NCBI GenBank assembly: GCA_022605405.1 | Contig: JABYQQ010000002.1 | Span: 1,364,001-1,428,000, forward strand | Direction: 5' to 3' | Length of the DNA: 64,000 nt | From: Earliella scabrosa | Lineage: Eukaryota; Basidiomycota; Agaricomycetes; Polyporales; Polyporaceae | Shown: piece after piece, positions 33,888-44,187 of the stretch | Position numbering within the stretch: position 1 is the first letter of the stretch | Layout: every line of letters starts with the position of its first letter | The notes under the pieces: generated by a model | Databases searched by the model: none | What the model saw: the letters and a program-made list of their open reading frames with translations, nothing else | What the model was told of the DNA's origin: nothing | Program-made: the position numbers and the translations under genes

Positions 33888-34812
33888 TACCGTTCGTTGC
33901 GAGCCTGCTAGGACGAGTGCGTTCAGAGCGGCCTATCAGTACTAGAGGGGGGGGGACGACAGAAAGACTCCACACTACCCGATCTTCATATACCGGACTT
34001 CAGCGCAATGATCGGACCTGTGAGTCACAGGTGACTGGTTCCTGTGTACACCGGCGGGAATCGGACAGCCTGAGAAAAGTCTTATGCGACGAGCGAGTAT
34101 GAGAGAGTTGTTGCTCTTGCCGTACTGGACGACTCGGCGCGAGATGGATTCAGAGATACTGCTATAGCCTAGTCAGAGAGCCGTCAACGTTCTGGATGGG
34201 AGTCAAAAGGCGTGAAGGTACCATCTTCAGCCTGCCTTCGGTGGATTCGCCCTGGGAGAAACTTGAATCGGGCCGTGTCAACGGCGGTGGGAGAGTCAGC
34301 GCTTCAACGCGCGTGGAGCGCGCTCTCACCGGAAGAGTTTCGACCCACGTGAAGACAATCGAAGATACCTCTCTAAGCGCGTCTCTTTCTCGAACTGTCG
34401 GCCACAGGGCACCGAAGGAACGTATAAGCAGTATACGAAGTGCTGCTTACTCGAGAACGTCCTAGTCGGTCGAGTCCGATCCCGGGGTAATTGTGTACGG
34501 TGTGACTGTGTGCCTCGCGAGGCACCGCCGGGATTTGACACGCTCTAACAAACTGAGACACCTTGTCTCCTCGGTGGAGGAGGCTCAGACCCCTTGTCAT
34601 TGGCTCGAAGCTTCGGGCTGGAGTAGGTAGGTCATTCGACATTCCAGGAGAAGCTACTGTATTGAACGTCTCGCGCATCAAGTCTTGGAAGTTCCGGCGG
34701 ACACCTGGGACCTGGAAGGTATCTCACTCAGTTAGATAGATGGACAGGTCAGTGATCATGCACGCCTGCTGCTCACCGACAGGAATACTGACTTGATCAT
34801 GAGGACTGCCAA
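33888..34812. other. Intergenic between D7 and D8, no gene recognised
   Basis: About 925 bp with short frames on both strands and a run of nine or more G near 33946-33955. Presumably holds the D7 promoter and the D8 3' end. Confidence 0.45.
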
Positions 34813-36577
34813 TCATGAGGACTGCTCAATTGGCCCTGCCCTCGTCGACGTAACTGAGTAACTCTGCAGTTCGATGGGTGTGTAGCGGGGTTGTTCGGGG
34901 TAAACGGTGTTTTGGTTGGGGTGAACATCAGCGTCCGAAGCCGAAGCCGAGTCAATCCCACTGCAGCCAATGGAGCCAATGACACGGGAGTTGAATTTCA
35001 ACGACTCGAAGTCATTTCGCATCTCATCCCGAGGGTCGCCTAGCGTCGTATCATGGTGAGCGTTACGGCGATCGACTTCTTGTAGGTCCAACATGAAACG
35101 CCATACGAGAATTGCCGTCAAGCTGTGCGTTGAGTATGTAAGGTGTGAATCGAGCGTCATGAGGCTTGTATGGTTACTCACGGCTCGATAAATTGTATCA
35201 CATTGCTAGAGCCCGCGAAGGTCGTGTCGGAAACCTGTAAGTGACAGAACGACGTTAGAAGCAAGTACATATGATCGCGAGAGACCTACCTACCGAGAGG
35301 ACGCTCAAAGTTAGATGGACCGTGTTCAAAAGCAGCAGGCATCTATAGAAGATTGTGAGTATAAGGCCTTGAGGTTATAATCATGATACTATATCCGACT
35401 CACATGAAGTACATTGTGCCTGTGCCCGAGGCACCTTTGATGAGCTCTAGATAGCTACACAATATCGGGACACTTACCGTCTCGTACAACAATGTATGTC
35501 AGAGAATGTTGCTTCAGCAAAAGCCTGCCGTGGCGATAAATCCGAGCCCACGTCACGTAGATCACGAGCAGGTCTGCAATGATCAGAGACAATCGGGACA
35601 CGACGGTCACTGAGGGCGCTGGTCAGCGCGATCTCTGACAACCGGTATATTGCCGGAGCTCACATCTGCGCATTATGCTTGAGCATGGTACGGTACAGAA
35701 TCGGCGGAGCTGAACACTTACGTGATGCTTGTCCGGGTACTCAGAGCGCTAGTGCCAATGCATCCTGTCCTTGGCAACACCACTCCTCCGACAAAGTGGC
35801 CATCGACTATCTGGGGAAAGACATACTATATTTCAGTCGTCTTATTGGCGGGATACGCCGGTTCCTAGTTCACGCACAGCTTTTGATATTATCTGCACAA
35901 AGAAAAGGGCGAATATCAGGCACGATATCGCCCTGTTAGAACTCATGGCATAGGTCCGGAGTGCTGTGAAGCCTGGCACGGCGTGGTGAGTTGTCAAGAC
36001 ATGCACAAGACAACGAGCGATGTCGTACGCATACCTGCCCATGGGACGTACTCCAGAGTTTCAATATACAAACCCGCCTTTACCCATCCCACACAGCTGG
36101 TCGATGTAAGCAGTAATTCATAATTCCTTCTGACTGTGCTGTGCGGCGGTGCAGCGTACCTCTGCCTGGGTGTCAGCAACTATGATGATCATGGCATGAG
36201 GTGACGCACTGATCCTGTGATGCCAAATCTAGTGCTGTTCACTACAACGGACACGAGGGGGATGTATCGGTTCATGAAGAACAAGATGGACGCGCCATTG
36301 CACTTCTTCTCCCAGAATCCATCTATCTCCCGAGGCAGAGTGACGAGATAGTCGTATAGGAGGAGTGCTGTGTATGACAAAGATATTCAGAATGCCAGCA
36401 AGAATGTTGGAAAGGACGCGGTACTTGCTCGTCGCTGCGCTGCCGCACCGGTTTGCGTTGAATCTGTCACAATATGGCCACTCGTCAAGTTGATCGTTAT
36501 AGGAAAGTATCAACCAGAAAGACGCACATATTCTGGAAGAAATCAACTAGAGCGGCTTCCTTGTCTTCCACAGACAT
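34813..36577 (-). CDS. DUF6533 membrane protein D8
   Basis: Complete member of the D6-D8 clade. ATG 36575-36577 opens MSVEDKEAALVDFFQN. Exon 2 (FNANRCGSAAT) again ends at a GC donor (36423-36428). Exon 3 has LPREIDGFWEKKCNGASILFF (about 36215-36365). The 2-nt exon AG (36160-36161) joins VGWVKAGLYIETLEYVPWA. Next are FTALRTYAMSSNRAISCL (about 35890-35980), HFVGGVVLPRTGCIGTS (about 35722-35815), the 2-nt exon AT (35664-35665), ADLLVIYVTWARIYRHG (about 35485-35605), the 16-nt exon (35404-35419), CLLLLNTVHLTLSVLS, a SNVIQFIEP exon and the final VWRFMLDLQEVDRRNAHHD exon with a longer Ser/Asp-rich tail, ending at 34813. No lesion seen. Confidence 0.78.
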
Positions 36578-37410
36578 CGTGTCTCGCGGACCAGTGTGGG
36601 GATGCTTCTGAGATACGGCCGTGAGAACGCCTGAAGATCGTTCCTCTGCTTCGCTCTAATAACCGTGGGCCTCAAATGTATGTGACTGGTCCGATGATGC
36701 ATGATGACGTGGGGCCTTGCGGTGTCATCGAAACTATAACAGCCTGACGCCGCCGCCGCGGCGCAGCCTGACAGCCTCAGCAAGTGTGCTGCCATTGTCG
36801 GATACAGGACGCGCGTTGCCCCATGACTCTGCGAAGATGGTAAAGGCATTAGCTTGACGCGGACGAGCTGCCAGTTAGTCGCTCAATGTCACCTTGAAGG
36901 TTGTTCCGGCTGAGAGCTATCAGTGTTGGATGGCTAAGCATTCATTCGGTGTCGTAAGCTCCGTCGGATACCTACATGGCTGAGTGAAACTCCGTTGGTG
37001 GCATTGCGACAATGATATGACAACCTGTTGCACGTGGTGGCGGCGCGATTTGGTGCCTACCATGCGATTCAGTTGGAAGCGATGCGCCCGTCATGACACA
37101 AGGGTCGCACGAGGAAATCATACTGACGAGTGCTGCCAGTGCTGTGATGCCTAGAACGACCTACATGTGATACTTATCCTAGTCGTAAGTTGCATAGATG
37201 GTTGGCAAATGAGTCAACTTGTTGGCGTTTGCGTGAGATCCGGCGACAGCCGACGGAGTTTCAATCTCAATGGGCAGTGCCACATCCCAACTTCAGTTTG
37301 AACTTCGTACTCTCGACCATCGGCTGAGGTGAATCGTTGCTTCATACGGCGCACGACTATCGTTTGATACGAACTCGACCGATATTTGACGCTACTCACT
37401 ATAGGTTAAC
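36578..37410. other. Divergent intergenic region, no gene seen
   Basis: About 830 bp between the D8 start and the ASXH gene start, which point away from each other. It must hold both promoters. Short frames only. Confidence 0.45.
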
Positions 37411-38742
37411 ATGGCGGAGCAGGGAGATGGCGCGACTCGGGGACCGCGCCGAAGCACTCGCACTCCTGCGAAGGCATCCCTTAGAACACCCGTGAATGTC
37501 GCTCCACCAGAATCACCGGTGCAAGGCAAGCGGAAAGCAAAGGACAACGAGAAGACACCGTCAGAGATGCTCGAGCACCTCCTCACTAACTCGAAGAGCA
37601 AACTCACCAATATTGACATCTCGGTTAGTACGCATCTGTCTGTCCTCCTCTATGCATTGCCATCTCCTCGTTCTCAGTAGCGTTGTCCCTTTCCAGGATC
37701 TCATCAACTACAATAACTTCCTGGAACTATCCGAAGAGGCTCAGCTGCATCTCTGCGCGCTCCTTCCCCCCACGGCGTTCTCCACATACATACCATCCGT
37801 GTGTTCGTCCCATCCAGACTCCCAGTTGGCAGCCCCGTCTGGCGAACAGATGGACGTCGACCGAACACCAGCCACTCTCGACCCGGCCGTGTTCTCATCC
37901 CCCTTCTTTCTGTCCGCAGCCCACACATGGCAGGATCATCTCTTCTCCTCCTGGCTCACGCAGAAGGCGTCAGACGACCTCGAGAAGTTTTCCCAAGGCG
38001 CCCAGGATGGATCCCTCCACGCAGACTGGAAAGACGAAGCTTGGGAGCGCGACCATGCTACGCAGCCGCTACCAGCGAACGTGATGCGAGTCTCCAATGT
38101 TTTTTGAGATTGTTCAAGTGTCTGACAATGATGTTCGCCACAGAAAGTTTGCCCCGATGCTTGACTTGACTGCCCTGGCAAAACACGGGCTCCTTCAAGT
38201 AGATGACGTCCTAGTGTACAGGCGGGTCTTCCAAGACCTGGGGGTCACTGTAGAGAAGGACATCTTGGTTCGTCTTTCTCACCCTTCACTGACCTTCTGC
38301 GCTATATCTAAGCACTGGTCCATCCCAGGTTGATTCGATCAGCCAGAGCAACGCCGTGTCGTTCCTCATCTCTCCAGGCGCAGAGTCGGCCTTACCCCCC
38401 TCTCTGCTAGTCTCCGGGGCACGCGAATACGACGGCAAGACCCTCTCAATGGAGAGCATCTCCGACCCCGTAGCGCTAGAGCGAGGCGTCCTCGACGTCC
38501 ACAGCCGCGTGAGCTCTTCGGACAAGTTCGCGCACGACGCCGCCACATGCGCCTCCCCGTACACGCCGTCTGGCGCGCCTTCGGAGGAGTTGCGGAACGT
38601 CATCGCCGTGCGGGCATGGAAGGCGTTCACGGTATGGCGGTGGCCGGACGAGATACGCGAGCAAGTAGAGATGCAGTTGGGACACGAGCGGGGAGGAAGA
38701 GAGAGGGTCGCTACCTTGTTTTACTTGCGCGGGATTCTATGA
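37411..38742 (+). CDS. ASXH/DEUBAD-domain protein
   Basis: Nuclear protein with the Asx-homology (DEUBAD) fold that in animals (ASXL) and other proteins binds and activates BAP1/UCH37-type deubiquitinases. Proposed exons 37411-37623, 37697-38080, 38148-38267 and 38329-38742 give 376 aa. The N-terminus is basic (RGPRRSTRTPAKASLRTP), likely nuclear. The DEUBAD region spans residues about 50-100: LLTNSKSKLTNIDIS, then DLINYNNFLELSEEAQLHLCALLPPTAF, which matches the ASXH pattern of a helix, an NxF-like motif and LLP. It is followed by FLSAAHTWQDHLFSSWLT and a less conserved C-terminal half. The intron 2 junction is the least certain; the acceptor chosen (cacagaaag) is needed to keep frame. Confidence 0.75.
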
Positions 38743-39036
38743 TTGACGAGGTAATCTTGCATACCTCCCACCACCACCACCACTGCGCGAACGGGTATGT
38801 GCGGACTGCGTTGGCAGGCCGATCCAAGGTGCGTGGTGATTTGGATCATCAATACAGGACCGTAGATATGCTATGGCCTATAGACCGTGACGACACCGAG
38901 ACAATTATGTCATTCCGAATGACATGCCACAAGCGAGTACAGACGTCGAATGATACTACGAGAAGAACCCGGAGAACAATGGACCCAATCTACTGAGGGC
39001 GGAAGATAGCCCACCGAACGCCGCTGGGACAACGCC
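38743..39036. other. Convergent 3' region
   Basis: About 290 bp separating the tails of the ASXH gene and the lectin gene. No gene. Confidence 0.5.
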
Positions 39037-40224
39037 TCAGGCAGAGCCAAGATGAACAGTAAGGGAACGAAGAGCCCAGGTCGACACTCCGTGCCAGACC
39101 CCGGTGGTCTGCACCTTGACGGACGGGTCGCGCTTGGAGCTTAGGTACATCGTGTACGGCACGTCGACCATACCCTTGTTCACTATCACCACACCGCGCC
39201 TCGTCTCGCGCGGGGCAAGCTTGATGGTGTACGTCGCCTTGTACTGAGTGGTGAACTCGGTCATCTGGCCCCACGTGTTCGTCTCTGGGGCAGAGACAGT
39301 GAATTTGCCGTCGGTAATGATGGGAACGCCAACTGCAGGGGGGCGCATCTTAGACAGCGAGCTCGTGACGAAGTACTAGTGATATGACATACCACTGAAG
39401 TTCATCCCGAGGGTACCCGTAAATCCGGAGGAGTACTCGAACGAGCTCGAGTTCGTGACGCCCTTGTCGACGCCAAAGGTCATCACCTTCTCCTTGTCCG
39501 AGTCGTTCGTGAGAGTCTGCTGCGCAATCGCAGTAGGGACCGAAGTGATGACGCGGCCCGCGTCCAAGTCGTACTCGACCTTGTCGACTTTCATGTCCTC
39601 CCAGAGGAACACGAAGTGCTGGTCGTCGAACTGCGGGTAGGGAGCGGACGCGCCCCAGTTGGAGAAGTTTGGCTCCGCGTGTGTGCGCGAGTACAGGACG
39701 AGGTCCTCCGAGGGCGTGATCAGCCGGAAGGCCATCGCCCGGTCGCCCTGCCCGGCCTCGATCTTGAACCAGCTGCCAGTGCAAGGATCAGTGTCAGTGA
39801 CGACCCGGATAAGGCAAGCAATGAGCTGGGCTCACTTGTCTGGGAACGCGCCATTGCCCGTGATATGCCCGACACGCGGGTCGGGCTGTTCGCGAGAGTA
39901 AAGCACCATTCCGGACTTGCGGCCCTTGATGGCATATAGCCCGGCGAACGTGCCGGTGCCGGGAAGCAGTGTGAACCACTGATCGTCGTTGACACCGTTC
40001 TGGAGATCGCTCTGCCAGACTTCGGGTTTGGCATCGGTGCGGGAGAATATGACGGCCTGGCTGGCGTATCCGAGGAGACGAAACGCCAGGCCAGGTGGAG
40101 GTATGTATAGCTTCTCCGCATTGAGCTTGGCTGGTATCTGGAATCAGTCGCGGGTCCGAGAACTTGCGAGCCGGAAGGACATACCTTCAGCAGAGGTGGC
40201 TTGTGGAACGAGTACAGCAGACAT
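39037..40224 (-). CDS. LSL-like pore-forming lectin (ricin-B type trefoil plus aerolysin-like module)
   Basis: Homologue of the haemolytic lectins of polypores: a beta-trefoil sugar-binding domain joined to an aerolysin-type pore-forming module. In fungi such proteins are thought to defend fruiting bodies against grazers. Exons 40185-40224, 39836-40130, 39393-39772 and 39037-39332 join in frame to 336 aa. The trefoil covers roughly residues 15-165, with three similar repeats. The FLWEDMKVDKVEYDL block marks the switch into the pore module (about residues 165-336), whose Ser/Thr-rich alternating strand region and conserved Tyr-Leu-Ser-Ser-Lys block near the end are visible. There is no signal peptide, as in the family. 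Acceptors at 40130 and 39332 were chosen over nearby alternatives because only they keep frame. No break was found, so it looks intact. Confidence 0.85.
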
Positions 40225-40303
40225 AGCGAGAGGTCGGTAGCAGAGTCTGAATGTGAAAGAGAGGAGCTGAGCTGCTGAGGACGGTTGGCGGATGCGGAGT
40301 GAT

Positions 40304-40310
40304 CTTTATA
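40304..40310 (-). promoter_or_regulatory. TATA box of the lectin gene
   Basis: TATAAAG on the minus strand, about 80 bp upstream of the lectin ATG at 40224. A strong TATA box is consistent with regulated, high-level expression. Confidence 0.65.
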
Positions 40311-41598
40311 CTCGTAGCTGCTGAGGTGCGGCGCCCCCCTCGCAGTCGGTCCTATTCCCTGAGTCAGGTCGACATCTGTTAGGCCCGTAGCATGTTGATG
40401 CAGAAGACTGGCCGGACTCTGAGCAGCAGTGCTCGGTGTCGAGATTCGTCCCGAGCGATGCAGAGACAGCGTACCTCGGAGTAGAAATGCAATTGCTGCA
40501 TCCAGCCCAGTCGAGCTTCTAACTCGCAGTGGGAGCGAGTAGAGGACGACACATGTCCGGCCATACACTATCTGCCAGTAGGTCGGCCATAATACCGAAC
40601 CGATGTTCGATGCAGTACTACTGGTCACGCTGTTGTCATGAAGCTCTCCAGGACGAACTCGAAGTTGAGGGACCTGACTCACCGAGGAGCATGGTCGAGC
40701 ATAGATTGATGGTTGTGGTATTTCTACTCAGAGCACATTGAGTGATGATGCTTAAAGGACGCCAGTACAGTGACAGTCAATCTGGGAATTCTCAAGCTGT
40801 CACTGCGCTGCGCCGCCCGAGACCGCTTTGGCTGATGCGTTGGGCGACTCTTGATGACGTGTTGACAGTGGTGCGCACATGCATGAGACCATGGATTCTC
40901 ATCCTTGTCGACTTGCAGTCCTTTGTGCGGAGGAGAATACATGTGTCGTCCTTGGGAGGCTTTTCAGCAAGTTCAACTTCGCGTAGATTTGAGGCTTCAG
41001 ATCTGGCGTACTCACTAGTACTCGGAATCCCGTGGGGGCTAGTAGTACGACTGACGCGGCAAGCTCCCTGGTCATACCGCGTTGTCCATGAAGACTCTGC
41101 GAGAAGTATGCGCGAGGCCGCCTTCAAGTTCGTTCACAAGAGTGCCGTTTGTTCCTTACGCAACTTGCCGATATTCGAAATCATGACGTCACAGCGACAA
41201 ATTCAAGTTCGACAGGCGCCTGAGAAACTTGCTAGCGGCCGCCTCAAATGACAAACCCCGGCTTCAACCGTCCCAACGCCTCCCAACGCTCCAAGTCGAC
41301 ATGGGGCGGAAAGACACGCACAGTCTGCTATGTAGGCCTGTGTCGGAACAGTGTCGCACGCGAATTCGGTCTTGGTATACGAAACTGCGGCGCCTGCTCA
41401 AGCGAGAATGTCGCATACCGCGGCCGACGTGTTCCGGACCAGCGTATGCTGCCTCACCTTCTGTTCTGTTTCCACAACAACCCTCGTGGCCGTCAGGCGG
41501 GCCTCTCTCCAGGTCATCCATGGCCGGCGGCGCAGATCTTCTGAACATCGCTGCATGCCCACACGCGTCGGTACGTCGCCTCTGAGCAGTCAGTCCGG
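40311..41598. other. Intergenic, no gene recognised
   Basis: About 1.3 kb between the divergent lectin and secreted-protein genes. Open frames of 100-220 codons occur on both strands (for example 40742-41251 plus and 40792-41127 minus), but none shows a domain, good splice context or paralogue. Confidence 0.4.
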
Positions 41599-41606
41599 TA
41601 TAAAAA
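41599..41606 (+). promoter_or_regulatory. TATA box of secreted protein S1
   Basis: TATAAAAA, about 120 bp upstream of the ATG at 41726, with CT-rich sequence between them. Confidence 0.7.
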
Positions 41607-41725
41607 CCTCACCTGCGCGTCGCAGATCCTCCACCCGCTTCCTTTCCCCCATCCATTCTGCCCAAATCCCTCAGTCTTCCTCACTGTCCCTACATACGTA
41701 CCTCTTCTCTTCTCCTAATCTCACC

Positions 41726-42482
41726 ATGCTCCCCGCCGCCCTCGTCACGCTCAGCATCGCTGCCACCGCGTACGCGCTCCCAGCCACGACCTTCGCCGAT
41801 GGGGTCACGCCCGGCCCCTGGTGCGACCGCCTTGGCCCCGCCGCGTTCGACAACCTGTCCGGCTTCGTCTTCACCGCGCGCGACAAGGCCGATCCGACCG
41901 CGAACCCCGGCGGTGTGCCCCTCTTCCTCACCGACGCAGGCGTGGACGCCGCGGGCGCACGCCTGAGCTTCCTCTCCGTCCGTCCTTTGTATTCGCCGCC
42001 GACGTTTTTGCGCTGATTGATCTATGTGCCGTCCACACAGGTCGGGGACGCGTCCTCGGAGAACAAGTTCCCGACGTTCGCCATCTCCGAGGGCCGCATC
42101 ATCCCCTCGGGCCCGGACCAGGCCCCGACGGTGAACATCGAGCTCGCAGACGGCGACGAGATGCAGTTCGTCACCGGCGACGCCGTCGACCCCGCGACCG
42201 CCCCGGGCCAGCAGTACTGTGCCGTCGTGAGTGTCCCCCCTCCCTCCCCCTCCCTCCCCCTCCCTGGTCCCCGCACAGTCGTACTGACGGACCCCGAACT
42301 GACAGGCGCCGACCGGCAAGGGCGGAGGCGTCGCGCACACGCACCTCGCGGCGAACGGCGACGTCGACTCGTGGCACCTCTGCGAGAACGGCGGGAGGAC
42401 GAACGTCGTGTTCCGCCCGGCCGAGGGCCGCGCGTACGATTTGGCGTCGTGCAAGCCCATCGTCCTCCAGCTCATTTACTGA
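41726..42482 (+). CDS. Small secreted four-cysteine protein S1
   Basis: Predicted secreted protein of 204 aa. Exons 41726-41977, 42041-42226 and 42306-42482, with both introns in phase 0. A typical signal peptide (MLPAALVTLSIAATAYALPA) is followed by four conserved cysteines: PWCDRLG, QYCAV at the end of exon 2, WHLCENG and LASCKPI near the C-terminus (PIVLQLIY). The second intron contains a run of CCCTCC repeats directly after the donor. Paralogues S2 (43142-44043) and S3 (62057-62856) have the same exon layout and cysteines. Function is unknown; candidates are a cell-wall or effector-type protein. S1 and S2 converge tail to tail. Confidence 0.8.
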
Positions 42483-43141
42483 GCGGGCAGCGACTTTGAG
42501 TTGACTTGAAGTTGGGTGGCGCGGAGAGGTGGACCGTGGAGAGGCTGGGGGACGGCTGGGGACGAGGGGACGGAGGATCGAGGCGTGCCTGCTCGATCGA
42601 ATTTGTGCCAGTGGGCTGCAGCCTCGTGTTGAATGGTACATCCGGTCCGTCTTCTGCTACTAGGTCCTGTGCCAGTGCCATGGTCAGCCCTCGGGCGAAC
42701 TATCGGGGTGGAGGCTTCTGGATTGTGTCAGTCCGATGATTTGAAGGCTGTCTCGAGCTGTGTTTTGCATCCCGCATGGATCAACCTTCTGCATCGCCCC
42801 ATTCTATGTTGAGTCTGAAAAACCGAAGATCAATCAGGTTCGGACACAGGCTTTCTGACATCACCTCCTTGTAGGATGGAACGGGTACCCAAAGCCGACG
42901 CACGAGGGAAAGGATGTACGGATTGCGGGGCTACCAAACGAACCAAGACCCACGGCAACAATAACGGTGCGCATACACCAAACCCTACACATCAGTGAGG
43001 GGTAGTAACTTGAAGTAGCAGAAAGCATTGGGACGTCCGAAAGCAGTAACCAAGCAAACAGGGTCCAGTAAGATACCGTGCCAGCCTTAGCCAGGCCTTT
43101 GGGGTTAGACGTATCCATCCGCGCCCAGTCACAGCGGGCGC
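42483..43141. other. Convergent intergenic region between S1 and S2
   Basis: About 660 bp between two facing 3' ends. No gene seen. Confidence 0.5.
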
Positions 43142-44043
43142 TCAGAAGTCGTAAATGAGCTGGACCTTGACGGCGTAGCACGACGCAAAGTCGTACGCCT
43201 TGCCCGTCGTCGGCCTGAACACGACGTTGTTCTGCCTCCCGTGCATGCAGAGCGCGAACGAGTCCGTGTCGCCGTTCACCGCGAGGTACGGGTGTCCGGT
43301 GCTGTGGCCCGCCGGGTCCGTGCTCGCCTGCACATTGCACATGACGCGTCCGTCCGTGCATCCAGGCGAGGAGAGAGGGGGCCGGAGTGCGGGCGGAGGT
43401 TGACGAGCGGGACGTGAGGACGCGGAGAGGAGGAAGGAAGGGGGAAGGGGTCAGCTGATGAGCGCGGATGCAAAGGAGAGAGGCGGGGAAGGACGCACGA
43501 CTGCACAGAAGATCTGAGCGCCGTCTTGCGGGTCGATGGTGTTGCTCGAGACGAAGGAGACCTCGGCGCCGTCCGGCACGGGCATGCCAGCCGTCGGGGC
43601 CACGTTCGGGCCCGAGGGGATCAGCCGGCCGTTGTCGAGCGCGATCGTCGGGAACTGGTCAAAGGGGAATGTCGCGAGGGTCTGTGTGTATGCGCGCATT
43701 TGTCGTTTCAGAGAGGGGATGTGGACGCGTTCGGACACGAGTTGTTGAGGAGGAGGGGATGACCTCAGCGGATGACATAGGGCAGATGGATGGATTCACG
43801 TACCGAGAGGACGTGGAAGGACGCGCCAGAGATCGCACCAGCTTGACCGAGGACGAGCGGCACACCGGTGGTGTTCGCGTTAGGCAGGGACGTGTTGTAT
43901 GCGGCGAAGGTGAAGCTGTTCACTCGGTCGAACGCGCCACCTCCGAGGCCGTCGCACGAGGGGCTCGTCCGCTTCACAGCCGGAAGGGCGAGGACGGTGG
44001 TAGCAGCGAGGCCGAGGGCGAGGAGGTGGAACACGTTGAACAT
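43142..44043 (-). CDS. Small secreted four-cysteine protein S2
   Basis: Inverted paralogue of S1, 202 aa. Exons 43804-44043, 43499-43681 and 43142-43327, with both introns in phase 0 at the same protein positions as S1. The signal peptide (MFNVFHLLALGLAATTVLALPA) is followed by a KR pair that could be a Kex2 site. The cysteines are in SPSCDGLG, IFCAV, FALCMHG and FASCYAV, and the C-terminus is KVQLIYDF. FDNGR-like LDNGRLIPSGP matches SEGRIIPSGP of S1. N-glycosylation sequons (NTS, NTT) occur in exon 1. Function unknown. Confidence 0.8.
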
Positions 44044-44181
44044 GGTGGTCGCGTTGGCGGGTGGCGGGTGAGGAGAAAAGGGGGCGGCGAACGAAGACGA
44101 ATTGGAAGGAGGATGGCGAGCAGACGGGAAAGAATAGAAAGCCCGTGAGATGGCGGCGAACACGACGCACCTTCGAGCAGC

Positions 44182-44187
44182 TTTATA
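44182..44187 (-). promoter_or_regulatory. TATA box of secreted protein S2
   Basis: TATAAA on the minus strand, about 140 bp upstream of the S2 ATG at 44043. Confidence 0.6.

Noticed and set aside
40742..41251. 170-codon plus-strand frame upstream of S1.
   Set aside because: No domain, no promoter signal, and an equally long antisense frame; treated as chance.
41690..42504. Long frames on both strands over S1.
   Set aside because: GC-rich shadow frames. The three-exon S1 model has a signal peptide and two paralogues with the same layout.
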